From Acidobacteriota bacterium (GTDB taxonomy: Bacteria > Acidobacteriota > Blastocatellia > UBA7656), in NCBI GenBank assembly GCA_038040445.1, contig JBBPIG010000005.1, positions 197,690-261,689 on the forward strand: a DNA stretch of 64,000 nucleotides. Reading direction: 5' to 3'. The number at the start of each line of letters is the position of its first letter. Position 1 is the stretch's first letter. Below, one piece after another: positions 8,523 to 17,335 of this stretch. Under the pieces are notes generated by a model. The model was not told the DNA's origin. It searched no databases and was given only the letters and a program-made list of their open reading frames with translations. Made by a program: the position numbers and the translations under genes.

Positions 8523-9416
8523 TCACCAATTGAAATCCTCTTCGTAGCCTAACTCTATCAATTCATTACCCGCAACTTTCTTGAAAAGATCCTTAGTAGA
8601 ACGCGGCCAATCATTCCACCTGCCAATGGGTTGAAAGGATTCTGTTCGCTCCGCGACGCACCATCGGAATGTGCCATCTGCTCCTACACCGTAATCCGAT
8701 GAGCCATAGACAGGAAGGCCTTGAATGACATCACGATTAACTATATCTGGCGAGCCGCCTAAGAGTTCAATCGTCGGGCGCAGCTCATCTTCTGGCGACT
8801 GAAGGAGTCCTTCATACCGCATAAGCACCCAGTTCTTTCCGCACGATTCTGCCCCTGGTCCGCGTATGAAGGTGAGCAACTCCCTGACCCCCTCCGCCCA
8901 TGCCGAAAACGCCTCGCCATACACACTCCAGTAGCCAGAAAGCATACCGGACTCCGTGGCATCCCTGCCGTCTCGGACAATCAGCAGGAATTTTGCTGAG
9001 GGGAAAAGCTGTGTGGAATGCATGAGATTCCGTGTTGTAGGAGTCTTTACAACTGTTGGAAGCTCTCCTGTCGGGCCGAAGAAGCTGAGAAGCCCATCGC
9101 CAATAGAAACCAGCAACCGCGAAGCCGTCTCGGGCAAACCTTGCTGACTCTCCTTCCACTTGGTCCAGATCAAGGTAGTCCTGTTAGCATACTCAGTGAG
9201 AAGGTCCGAATGGTAGAGGAGATAGTCTTCCCGACTGAGAGGCCCGTCAATAGGACGTTGAGCAAGTTTTAGGTTAATCAGGATATTTAGTAATAGGTTC
9301 GTCCCGGACTTCCCTGTTGGCGCAATAATGAATATGTGCCTCGCTGATGCCCACGAGCCAAGTCCGGTGTGTCCGGTGCCGCCAAGTTGCAGCTTTTCGC
9401 CGACATCTTTCCTCAT
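8523..9416 (-). CDS. sulfotransferase family protein
   Basis: This 297-residue cytoplasmic protein has a PAPS-binding 5'-phosphosulfate loop, PTGKSGTN (33-40), and a 3'-phosphate site, RDGRDATES (147-155). Both are characteristic of the sulfotransferase family that moves sulfate from PAPS to a hydroxyl or amino group. A tryptophan-rich C-terminal part ends in LGYEEDF, as in other bacterial members. It overlaps the upstream methyltransferase start by 4 nt. It implies a sulfated product. PAPS-forming enzymes are not in the window. Confidence 0.82.
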   Translation of the reverse strand: MRKDVGEKLQLGGTGHTGLGSWASARHIFIIAPTGKSGTNLLLNILINLKLAQRPIDGPLSREDYLLYHSDLLTEYANRTTLIWTKWKESQQGLPETASRLLVSIGDGLLSFFGPTGELPTVVKTPTTRNLMHSTQLFPSAKFLLIVRDGRDATESGMLSGYWSVYGEAFSAWAEGVRELLTFIRGPGAESCGKNWVLMRYEGLLQSPEDELRPTIELLGGSPDIVNRDVIQGLPVYGSSDYGVGADGTFRWCVAERTESFQPIGRWNDWPRSTKDLFKKVAGNELIELGYEEDFNW

Positions 9417-10273
9417 GGTAACGACCGCGCCAGATACTGGATGAAGTGGGAACGACCATTATAGCTGTCACAATAATCCCAAGAGATCCTTTCGACCTCT
9501 AACAAACCTACTAGTGCTTCCAGCATAACGCGATGAGTGACCGGGAAAAAATCGTTAGCGCTCCAGATCTCCTTCTCAGTGTCATAGTAGTGAAAAACCA
9601 CCAAGCTACTGGAAATGTAAGCAGGAAACGCAAACCGAACCGCGCTAAGTCCATGGTAGCAAATATTGGGCAGCGACCGGAATATCTCAGCTCTAGCTGC
9701 AGCTTCATGTCCTTTCAACGATAAAATGAAGTCGAAGTTACGGCTATCGATGAATAGCCGTCCGCCAGGCCGAAGTGTCGATCTAAAGCCTCGTACGAAC
9801 TCTCGAAGAAAAGCAGTGGTCGTCCACTCATCTCCCAACCAACTATGGGTAAGACAGTTTCCAGTCAGAAAAGCGAAATCGAACTTGCCACGAAATGCAT
9901 GGTTCTCCGAACGGAGACCATGCCAGGACATCCGCTCTATGGAAATTGGCGAACCCGCCCCGGCAAGGATCTTGGCGGCTGACTCTAGTGCTTCGACGTC
10001 TATGTCCAGCCCGACAAATCGCTTGTCGGTGTGTCCCTGTGTCTCAAGGGCTCTCATAACTGCGAGCAGTTGTTCACCTCGGCCGACGCCTAGGTCGAGG
10101 ATATCTGAGGCACCTATTCTTATAATTATGTTTGCGAGGCTGAGCGACTCGTCTTCAGAGACTGCGCCACTAAAGTCGGGGAAAATCTCACCCCAAGGAA
10201 CATATCTGAAGCTCCTATAACGGTCTAGCGGAGATCTTATATACCGCATCGAGTCTTCAAGGTCAGGTCGCAC
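9413..10273 (-). CDS. class I SAM-dependent methyltransferase
   Basis: This 286-residue protein has a SAM-binding glycine loop, ILDLGVGRGEQ, at about 58-68. It also has the acidic loop VGLDIDVEALES, FAFLTGNCL at motif IV, and RPGGRLFID as post-motif strand. An N-terminal 40-residue extension precedes the fold. The substrate is unknown; its place between a sulfotransferase and a glycosyltransferase suggests O- or N-methylation of the same product. The start overlaps nothing upstream; the glycosyltransferase stop is 6 nt away. Confidence 0.78.
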   Translation of the reverse strand: MRPDLEDSMRYIRSPLDRYRSFRYVPWGEIFPDFSGAVSEDESLSLANIIIRIGASDILDLGVGRGEQLLAVMRALETQGHTDKRFVGLDIDVEALESAAKILAGAGSPISIERMSWHGLRSENHAFRGKFDFAFLTGNCLTHSWLGDEWTTTAFLREFVRGFRSTLRPGGRLFIDSRNFDFILSLKGHEAAARAEIFRSLPNICYHGLSAVRFAFPAYISSSLVVFHYYDTEKEIWSANDFFPVTHRVMLEALVGLLEVERISWDYCDSYNGRSHFIQYLARSLP

Positions 10274-10279
10274 AATCTA

Positions 10280-11101
10280 TTACTCCAATATCTTCTCGAC
10301 AATGTATCTCACCAAAAGATGGGCCTGCGAATCACCTGGACATTTTACTCGCCAGCTTCCTAAATTTCTCAGTCGCTGCCGCTGATCATCGCCGCCGACG
10401 TACAGTACGGTAAGGCGGTCAGTGTGAACGAAACAGAGTCCTTCATGGACGCTGTTATATCCCGCACCAATCATAACGTGGTCGGCTGCATAGAACAGCC
10501 TAGCAATTGGGAAGTAGTCGAGGTCACGATAGGGTTGCGCATAAGGACTGTTACTGCATCGAATTGCCCGCATCCCGCTGTCTAAACTATTCCGAAGCAG
10601 AATTCTCTCTGGATGGACCGAATAGGCACCGTTTTCGCAGAGAAGAGCAATCCGGTCGCCAGGCTCAGCGCCAACTATTTGGAGGAATTCTTCCCGCGAA
10701 GCCATTTCGTCGCGCCATGTGGAGATAATAGGCCAAATGCATGTATCGCCCTTTACGCCTGGCTCGATGGCAATCACGTGGAAATAGTCTGGGAAGGTAG
10801 ACTTGATCTTACCTAAACGACGGAGACCTATCCACGCGCGACTATACCTACAGTTTAATGAATACACGAACTCGTCGGCCTTCCAGTCGCAGATAAAAAT
10901 GTCGGTGTTACGAGGAGGATCATCAACAGCCCGAAGTTCAATATCACTGTGTAGGTACTCCAGATATTTGGATCGAGGAGCAATCAAACTGAAACAACAT
11001 TTTATACCTTCACGTAGAAATCCCTTGTAGATCGCGTTGACCCTCGAAAGGTGCCCAGAAGCCATTCCCTTCGTATACATCAGGACATTTAGTGTTGCCA
11101 C
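10280..11101 (-). CDS. GT-B-like glycosyltransferase (MurG/family 28-like), short
   Basis: This 273-residue protein begins with a GT-B-type N-terminus (LNVLMYTKGMASGHLSRVNA, a nucleotide-sugar transferase-like glycine loop). It also has a C-terminal acceptor/donor motif, HVMIGAGYNSVHEGLCF, similar to the GG..S..E segment of MurG-like and UDP-glycosyltransferase proteins. It is shorter than typical members (about 350-400 residues), so part of one Rossmann lobe may be reduced. The likely role is transfer of a sugar to the cluster product. Family assignment rests on motif style only. Confidence 0.6.
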   Translation of the reverse strand: MATLNVLMYTKGMASGHLSRVNAIYKGFLREGIKCCFSLIAPRSKYLEYLHSDIELRAVDDPPRNTDIFICDWKADEFVYSLNCRYSRAWIGLRRLGKIKSTFPDYFHVIAIEPGVKGDTCIWPIISTWRDEMASREEFLQIVGAEPGDRIALLCENGAYSVHPERILLRNSLDSGMRAIRCSNSPYAQPYRDLDYFPIARLFYAADHVMIGAGYNSVHEGLCFVHTDRLTVLYVGGDDQRQRLRNLGSWRVKCPGDSQAHLLVRYIVEKILE

Positions 11102-11115
11102 GTGAGGAGCTACTC

Positions 11116-11790
11116 CTAAGTTGAGAAGAGTGAGGACTTCTCCCCAGCATTCGCTCTAAGTCTGCTTAGTGTTGAGGTGTATTCCGATCTTTCTGGCCAA
11201 TGCCCTCGCCGCTCACAGAAGCTAAAGTTCAGGTCATAGCGTTCTTTAGGACCTGGATTCGGCGGGCGCATATGCCATAGGGCTGAGTTTAATACAACTA
11301 CCAGTCCTGGATCGCCTCTGACCTGAACGTCTTCTTGAGTTATTTTGAACCCTTGTTTGTTGGGTATGTGGCGTAGCACCGTCTTCAAGTGGCTCCCGGG
11401 GCGGATAACTAATGGTGAGACTGCATCGTCGAGACCCGCTGGGAAAACCATTATATGGATCATTCTTGGCTTGCCAGGTCTCCAGGGTGAGAAGTCATCA
11501 TAGTCATGATGCCACGGCTTGCCAGGACCTCCTGCTTCAAGGATCCTACCGTTCGCGTGGTGAAACAGGTAGGTTGATTCGAAGAGGGATGCGGGAATAC
11601 TTAGCACGGCGTCCGACATTAGTAGTTCGAAGAATAAAGGATCAGGGAGTAAGAACTTAGTGTTCGGACGTTCTGCGCGAAGGAACTGAAGCCGACCAAC
11701 CATGCGCTGACAATGTTCTTTGGCGAAATAGCTCGGAAGCCTAAGATAACCCACACGCTCAAGCTCATCTTGTTGACTTCTAGAGAACAT
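11116..11790 (-). CDS. phytanoyl-CoA dioxygenase (PhyH)-type Fe(II)/2-oxoglutarate oxygenase
   Basis: This 224-residue protein has the iron facial triad of the PhyH family: H94-x-D96 in WHHDYDDF and H173 in LWHMRPPN. The segment MVFPAGLDDAVSPLVIRPGSH is also diagnostic. These enzymes hydroxylate or otherwise oxidise a substrate using 2-oxoglutarate and O2. It is the first gene of the eight-gene minus-strand cluster, 15 nt upstream of the glycosyltransferase gene and 2 nt after the stop of a secreted coiled-coil protein. Oxygenation of a sugar or lipid part of the product is a reasonable inference. Confidence 0.8.
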   Translation of the reverse strand: MFSRSQQDELERVGYLRLPSYFAKEHCQRMVGRLQFLRAERPNTKFLLPDPLFFELLMSDAVLSIPASLFESTYLFHHANGRILEAGGPGKPWHHDYDDFSPWRPGKPRMIHIMVFPAGLDDAVSPLVIRPGSHLKTVLRHIPNKQGFKITQEDVQVRGDPGLVVVLNSALWHMRPPNPGPKERYDLNFSFCERRGHWPERSEYTSTLSRLRANAGEKSSLFST

Positions 11791-11792
11791 TC

Positions 11793-12371
11793 TTATTTCC
11801 GTTTACTGGTATCGTTACTCATTTTCTGAAACTCAGCTTCTATTGTCATTAGCTCTTTGCATATATCATCAAGCTTTGCCTGCTCCGTTTGTAACTGATT
11901 CGCTAATTTGGCTTGTTGATCGTTCAGAAAGGCTTCTCTTTCTGTTTGCTGCTCTAGAGCCTTCTTTAGCTCCTTGATCTCATTCTCTTGTTGAATTCGT
12001 TGATCAGTATTCTGTTCGTCGTTAAACTCGGTTTCAATGTCTTTTACGCGTGCGCTCAATTGCACGCGAGATTGCTTATTACTGTTCAACTCATTTTGGT
12101 TTTCTTCGAGTTGTCGCGAAACACCATCAAAGCGTCTTTGCTGCACATTGAGACGCTCGATAGTTATCTGAGCGCGATACGCGTTGAGATTTGCTCGTTG
12201 AAGCGAAATACGTAAGTCCCGTACTTCGTTTATCAGTTCTTGAAGAAGCTGTCTCTCGTTGGGAGTGGCTGGATCGTTTGAACTTGCCTTTTGGGCTTCT
12301 GCTGATACGGAAAACACCAAGAGTATGGTCACCAGCACAAAATAAGCTAATCGCGTTTTCTTTATCGGCAT
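11793..12371 (-). CDS. secreted coiled-coil protein of unknown function
   Basis: This 192-residue protein has an N-terminal signal peptide (hydrophobic residues 9-24, cleavage near SAEAQ) followed almost entirely by heptad-rich helix with many Glu, Gln, Lys and Leu residues (about 40-185). It probably forms a long periplasmic or surface coiled coil. A ribosome site GGAGGTGA lies 11 nt upstream. It is on the same strand as the glycan cluster and may be its first gene, since only 2 nt separate it from the PhyH gene. I do not recognise a family; short TPR-less adaptor or chain-length-type proteins are possible. Confidence 0.65.
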   Translation of the reverse strand: MPIKKTRLAYFVLVTILLVFSVSAEAQKASSNDPATPNERQLLQELINEVRDLRISLQRANLNAYRAQITIERLNVQQRRFDGVSRQLEENQNELNSNKQSRVQLSARVKDIETEFNDEQNTDQRIQQENEIKELKKALEQQTEREAFLNDQQAKLANQLQTEQAKLDDICKELMTIEAEFQKMSNDTSKRK

Positions 12372-12506
12372 ACTTCAAGTCACCTCCAATCATCTTGTTT
12401 AGGTTCAAGTATAAAGCAGAGTCCAAGGCAAATACTTAGGTTCAGGTCAGAGTTCTGACGCAGACGAGTTTTGTGGTTCAGTTGCAACCTTCTCTCCTGA
12501 AAGGCT

Positions 12507-12544
12507 CCAAGGCTGTTGCGAAGGGGAGTTTACAACAGCCTTGG
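12507..12544 (-). terminator. 12-bp perfect stem-loop downstream of the M23 peptidase gene
   Basis: CCAAGGCTGTTG at 12507-12518 pairs exactly with CAACAGCCTTGG at 12533-12544 across a 14-nt loop. It begins 17 nt after the peptidase stop codon in the direction of transcription, the usual place for an intrinsic terminator. The T-tract after it is weak (AGCCTTT), so it may work as an mRNA-stabilising hairpin instead. Confidence 0.6.
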
Positions 12545-12561
12545 GTATCAGAGTTCATGCT

Positions 12562-13686
12562 CTAACGCGTGATTGGCGATCCGACAGTGTAGCTATAGTA
12601 GTCAGAAACACCCGCCACATTGCAAAACTGGTAGCCAAGATTCAAGAATGCGCTGGCTGAGAACGGGCGCCTATAGCCTCTGTCGGTAACGATAGAGATT
12701 TCGGTACCTCCCCATTGCTGAATCAGTCGGCCATCTGGTTGGTTTCTACCATTGCTCGGTAAGGGAGAGCTTACAACCGCACCTACCGGGTATCTGTAGA
12801 ATTCAGTGACTGAGATTTGGATCACGTCTCTGAAATCAAAACCTCTTCCTACGCCATATAACTGGTATAGGACAGATGCGCTAGCGATCGGTCTAGCTTG
12901 ACCTTGATACAGCACATACACTGTTCCAGGCTGAGGCCCATCTTTAACAACAAACAAAGTGCCTTGAGGGTGAATCGGCGTAGTCCCTCCGGGGCGATAC
13001 TCGACGCTGCCTCCGTTTTGGCATTTGGGTTGAGTACTGCTGCCAGTAATCCAAGCCAAAGGATTTGTCGTGCTGTTAGTGTAGTTCCCTACTCCCCATT
13101 GGGAATTCGGTTCGCGTCCCCACGGAGCGGGCGGTCGGGTGCTACGATCGGGCCAAACTCCGATATGGACGTGTGGTGGTGACCAATAACCGAGCAATCC
13201 GATCAACGTACCACCGTTAACGACGTCGTTGACTTTAAGAGCAACGCTTGATTTGAGCAGGTGGCCATAGACAGCCACGTAGGGCCGTCCACTGCTCGTG
13301 GAGTGAGAAACGAACACGGCGGTATTGGTTGTCACGGGGCCTGAAGGCGCATTCCAGCTAGTTCCGGAATCAACATAAATGACAGTCCCAGTGGCCATAG
13401 CAAACACGGGCGAATTCTGTGCTGTGGAGCTGTTAAACATGTCATATCCGATATGGTAGTAGCCTGAAGTATAGCAACCGTTTGGGTAGCTTCTACCGAG
13501 CCACGTGCCGCCATTCGATGGGCAACCGGTGTTGAAGACATTCGTTCCTAACGGATAAAAGTAGCCCGTCGACGTGCGCGACGTGGTTACCTGCTGTGCG
13601 AATACTACATAACTCCTCGCGTGGAGGCACGCAATCAACAGTATCCATGTCAGGACCAAACTGTATCTGTAGTGACGTTTCAACAT
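12562..13686 (-). CDS. secreted M23 (LytM-type) peptidase-like protein
   Basis: The start is set at the ATG at 13686 because GGAGGAGTTCTGAAT lies just upstream and a signal peptide follows at once (hydrophobic core about residues 9-31, cleavage near VFAQ). The product is 374 residues. The middle carries M23-like zinc motifs: YHIGYD (H-x3-D) and, about 100 residues on, PPHVHIGVW (HxH). These fit a peptidoglycan endopeptidase or a related secreted zinc enzyme. The C-terminal 150 residues form a repeated beta-type domain (VKDGPQPGTVYVLYQGQARPI-like) similar to those that bind cell walls or sugars. It is transcribed alone. Confidence 0.75.
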   Translation of the reverse strand: MLKRHYRYSLVLTWILLIACLHARSYVVFAQQVTTSRTSTGYFYPLGTNVFNTGCPSNGGTWLGRSYPNGCYTSGYYHIGYDMFNSSTAQNSPVFAMATGTVIYVDSGTSWNAPSGPVTTNTAVFVSHSTSSGRPYVAVYGHLLKSSVALKVNDVVNGGTLIGLLGYWSPPHVHIGVWPDRSTRPPAPWGREPNSQWGVGNYTNSTTNPLAWITGSSTQPKCQNGGSVEYRPGGTTPIHPQGTLFVVKDGPQPGTVYVLYQGQARPIASASVLYQLYGVGRGFDFRDVIQISVTEFYRYPVGAVVSSPLPSNGRNQPDGRLIQQWGGTEISIVTDRGYRRPFSASAFLNLGYQFCNVAGVSDYYSYTVGSPITR

Positions 13687-14111
13687 ATTCAGAACTCCTC
13701 CATCTGCCACACCGCTTTTGCAATGTGGGCTAGGTGTTAGCAGGGACGTTGCGGGAGTAGCAGACCTCAACCACACCCGCAGCATTTAAGTGAGCAATTC
13801 ATTCTTGTTTAATTGGACTTACACGAAACAGGAATTGTTACCGTGAAGTGCAATCTTTTTGAGAGGGGCTTTGGGACAATGATCTGAGGGAACAGATCAT
13901 TAGATGTTCTGTCAGAGCAGACTTCGAAGTGGATTGGGTCTCTTGCGCTTCCAGTGCGAACGGATGCACCCCGCCACGGTGAATCCTGCTTAATGATCGC
14001 GTCCGACTCACGATAGATGGGACTAGCGATGGAAGCTTATGATATGCATGTGGTAATACACTGAGGATGGGACTGTGGTGGATCGTACGCATCCTTTGAA
14101 AGGAGACTCCA
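13687..14111. other. divergent intergenic region between the M23 peptidase and the CHAT protein
   Basis: About 425 nt that must carry promoters for both genes. The only clear structure is a 9-bp hairpin near its centre. No gene of convincing quality is present, and no promoter boxes could be assigned with confidence. Confidence 0.5.
13878..13901. promoter_or_regulatory. 9-bp inverted repeat with 6-nt loop
   Basis: AATGATCTG pairs exactly with CAGATCATT around AGGGAA. Its position mid-way between two divergent promoters suggests an operator rather than a terminator, since no T-run follows on either strand. It lies about 210 nt upstream of the CHAT gene start. Confidence 0.35.
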
Positions 14112-17100
14112 ATGCCCCAGGTTTTTGACATCTATCGAGCAATCAGCCAAATTTGCGTAGTCGCTTGGGCACTGATGTGCTTTCCGTACTTATCAGTTAT
14201 TGCAAGTATCCCAGCAATGCAGGAACGAAATCCGAACACCTGCAAATCCTCTCCCGCGTGTCAAGAGGCTCTTGCGCTTGCAGCACCTTCCACGGCCACA
14301 CAAACAATCGCACCTGGCGAAAGCCATTGGTACAAGATGCAGCTGCAGGTCGGGCAGTATGTGCAAATACTAGTTTTTCAGAAGGGGATCGACGTAATAA
14401 CAACAATTTGCGATCCGGACCTCGAACACATTGTGGATATTGATGATACTACAGGTAACGATGGGATCGACACAGTGTCGCTCGTAGCGGAGAAGACAGG
14501 TTGTTATCGATTTCGCATTGAAGCTTCCGGCGATCAGCGGCCCGCGAGCTACGAATTGCGTGTATCGGCCACAAGGACCGCGAGCGTAAAGGACCGCGAG
14601 CGCGTGAAGGCAGAATGGGCACTTTTTGCCGGTAACGTTCTTGGCGAAGGCAATGATTTAGAAGCTTATCGGCAATCTATTAAGAACTATTCTAAAGCGC
14701 TGGCTAGTTTCGAAGGGGTCGATGATCCTCGAGCAGCATTGGCTTTGAAGGGCTTGGGATATGTTTACGGAAGGATCTACGAATTCGACATTGCGTTGCA
14801 GTATCTTATTCGAGCCGAACGACGACTGCGAGGTTCCGAATGGCAAGTCGAATATGCACAGGTTCTAAATAACCTGGGTTACGTTTACACAGCCATGGGC
14901 CAGGGTACTTGGGCGGAAGAGAATCTGATGCAGGCTATAAGCCACTGGCAGGCCTTGAAGAATGCAGAGCAAGAAGCAATTGCCCGAACAAATCTTGGGG
15001 ATCTATTCTATGCAATCGGTGAGTACGAAAAAGCACGTGAGCAATTCGGTTATGTTGAAAAGCACCTCGACCCTCAGAAAGACAATCTGGTTAGATCACT
15101 ACTGCGAATGGGAATGGTTAATGATGCGCAGGGGCATCTTGAGGAGGCGTTAGATTACTATAACAGGGCGCTGAGTATTGTTCCTGATCGGGACTTGGGG
15201 ACAAAAGCCGGCATCCTCAATAGCATGACGGTGTCCCTCGGGAAACTGAAAAGAACCGACGAGGCGCTAGCACTCATTGAAAAACTGCGACCAATTTATG
15301 ATCAACGTCTCTTCGATAAGAGAGCTCAAGCGATTCGGTACAATACGATTGGAGGCGTTTACAATGCTCGGGGCGAATACGATACGGCCGTTGCAAATTA
15401 TAAGACCGCCCTTTCATTTGCCACAGAGATCAAAGATTCCGAAGTTTTGATGAAGATATTATACAATCTCGCATCAGCGCAGCGATCTGGCGGACGGCTA
15501 AATGAGGCTAAGAGCAACGCGGAAAGCGCTATCGAACTATATGAGCGGTTTCGGGTAAGAATTGATTCTCCAACTCTTCGACAATCCTACTCATCCGCTT
15601 ATAGCCGGATATATCAGCTTTACGTAGAACTGCTGGTAGCGCTCAATGAGCGTGAGGCGGGTAAAGGCTTTGACGTAGCTGCCCTTGAAGCATCAGAGAG
15701 AGCCCGGAGTAGAGTTCTTTTGGATTTCCTCATTGAAGCAAAGATCACGATTGATCGAAGGATCTCGCGCCAACTCGCTGAGAGGCTACGCGACGTACAA
15801 GAAAACCTGAATAATGCAATGCTCAAACGTGCGAGGAGTGTTAATTCAACGAATTCTCTGGCTGATCAAAGTGTTGAGGCCGAGTACCGAAAGAGCGTCG
15901 AAGCATACGACAGAATACTGGCAGAGGTAAGAAAAGCCAGCCCCGAATTCTACAATCTAATTGATCCGGTACCAATCACAGTGGCTCAGATGCGTCGAGA
16001 CATCCTCGATGATCAAACTGCGCTTGTTGAATTCTCCGTTGGACCTGACAGGAGTTTTGTTTTCGCAGTAACACGAGGGGCGCTAATTATCCGCCGGCTA
16101 CCAAGTCGCGACACTCTGAAAGAACAAGTAGATGGGCTACGCCGTTTGCTCACAGAGCGGAATTGTATAGGACATAATGAAGATGAAGACGAGAGAAGCA
16201 AAAGGATAAGGGACGCGGACCTAGCATATGAAAAGGCTGCGTACGCGCTGAGTCGGCAATTACTTGGTCCTGTGGCTGCCTTAATCGAGAACAAGCGGCT
16301 GGCAATTGTGGCCGATGGCCCTCTGCATCTGCTGCCGTTTGGAGCGCTACCCGATCCATCCGGTCCAGAACCTAGCGAGGGCAGAGTTAGAACCGAATCT
16401 GGGAAAGCCAGAAGCTTTCTGCCACTTTTTGTCGCTCACGAAATCGTCTCTCTTCCTTCTGCGACCGTGTTGCTGAAGCTGCGCGAAACGAAACGCTTGC
16501 GAACGGCGGCGGCCAAGTCTTTGGCAGTGATGGCTGACCCTGTCCTTAACGCTGATGACCAGAGAGTTCGGGACCTAGCTTGGGCAAAGAATAAGGCAAC
16601 TAGTAATAATCAATATGCCGCAAGTATGAGGTCCGCGCAGGTATCTAGAGGGGTTGGTTGCGAGCCGACCGAATCCGAATTCGAGAGACTCGGGGGTTTT
16701 AGAGAAGAGGGCGATGCCATTTCGAGATTAGTACGTCCAGGTCAAGCGATGAAAGCCTACGGCCTAAAAGCCAGCATCGATACACTACGTAAGATCGGCA
16801 ACTTCCGTCTAATTCACTTTGCTACCCATGGTTTCATCCCAAGTAATGCTGAACAAGGTAGCCTAGTGCTTTCGGCTTTCAATGTTCGCGGACAGCCAAG
16901 ACAAAGATTCCTGCGCTTGTCGGACGTATATAGACTGAGATTGCGAGCTGATTTGGTGACGCTCAGCGCATGCGAATCTGGCATTGGTAAAGAAGTTCAA
17001 GGCGAAGGAATTGTCGGCTTGGCGCGCGGATTCATGTATGCAGGCACTCCACGGCTCGCCATCAGCTTGTGGCAGGTTGATGACGACGCGACAAAGAATC

Positions 17101-17315
17101 TGATGGTTCGGTTTTACACTTCGATGCTCAAACACGGACAACCTGCGGCAGCGGCTCTTCGCGCAGCACAAAAGGGTATGTGGGAAAACGGTGAATACAA
17201 CGCTCCGTACTTTTGGGCGGCATTCATACTCGAAGGAGAGTGGCGAAAGCCTGACCGCGAGAGCGCCGCAGTCAGAGCCAAGGTCAAGTCCAGGCGAGAA
17301 GCGACGAGACCGTAG
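14112..17315 (+). CDS. PPC-TPR-CHAT domain protein (caspase-like protease)
   Basis: This 1067-residue protein starts after an AAAGGAG site 8 nt upstream. It has an N-terminal hydrophobic segment (residues 10-35), then a beta-rich PPC-like domain (about 60-155) and a run of tetratricopeptide repeats (about 190-470). A helical linker follows, then a C-terminal CHAT domain (about 650-1050). The CHAT catalytic pair is present: His906 in HFATHGF and Cys954 in LSACESG. CHAT proteins are caspase-like proteases or scaffolds; secreted PPC-TPR-CHAT forms are common in Acidobacteria and some other soil bacteria, often beside ECF sigma genes. The sigma/anti-sigma pair ends convergently 20 nt downstream. 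The substrate is unknown. Confidence 0.85.
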   Translation: MPQVFDIYRAISQICVVAWALMCFPYLSVIASIPAMQERNPNTCKSSPACQEALALAAPSTATQTIAPGESHWYKMQLQVGQYVQILVFQKGIDVITTICDPDLEHIVDIDDTTGNDGIDTVSLVAEKTGCYRFRIEASGDQRPASYELRVSATRTASVKDRERVKAEWALFAGNVLGEGNDLEAYRQSIKNYSKALASFEGVDDPRAALALKGLGYVYGRIYEFDIALQYLIRAERRLRGSEWQVEYAQVLNNLGYVYTAMGQGTWAEENLMQAISHWQALKNAEQEAIARTNLGDLFYAIGEYEKAREQFGYVEKHLDPQKDNLVRSLLRMGMVNDAQGHLEEALDYYNRALSIVPDRDLGTKAGILNSMTVSLGKLKRTDEALALIEKLRPIYDQRLFDKRAQAIRYNTIGGVYNARGEYDTAVANYKTALSFATEIKDSEVLMKILYNLASAQRSGGRLNEAKSNAESAIELYERFRVRIDSPTLRQSYSSAYSRIYQLYVELLVALNEREAGKGFDVAALEASERARSRVLLDFLIEAKITIDRRISRQLAERLRDVQENLNNAMLKRARSVNSTNSLADQSVEAEYRKSVEAYDRILAEVRKASPEFYNLIDPVPITVAQMRRDILDDQTALVEFSVGPDRSFVFAVTRGALIIRRLPSRDTLKEQVDGLRRLLTERNCIGHNEDEDERSKRIRDADLAYEKAAYALSRQLLGPVAALIENKRLAIVADGPLHLLPFGALPDPSGPEPSEGRVRTESGKARSFLPLFVAHEIVSLPSATVLLKLRETKRLRTAAAKSLAVMADPVLNADDQRVRDLAWAKNKATSNNQYAASMRSAQVSRGVGCEPTESEFERLGGFREEGDAISRLVRPGQAMKAYGLKASIDTLRKIGNFRLIHFATHGFIPSNAEQGSLVLSAFNVRGQPRQRFLRLSDVYRLRLRADLVTLSACESGIGKEVQGEGIVGLARGFMYAGTPRLAISLWQVDDDATKNLMVRFYTSMLKHGQPAAAALRAAQKGMWENGEYNAPYFWAAFILEGEWRKPDRESAAVRAKVKSRREATRP

Positions 17316-17335
17316 CCGCGCGACCAGCCGACGTC

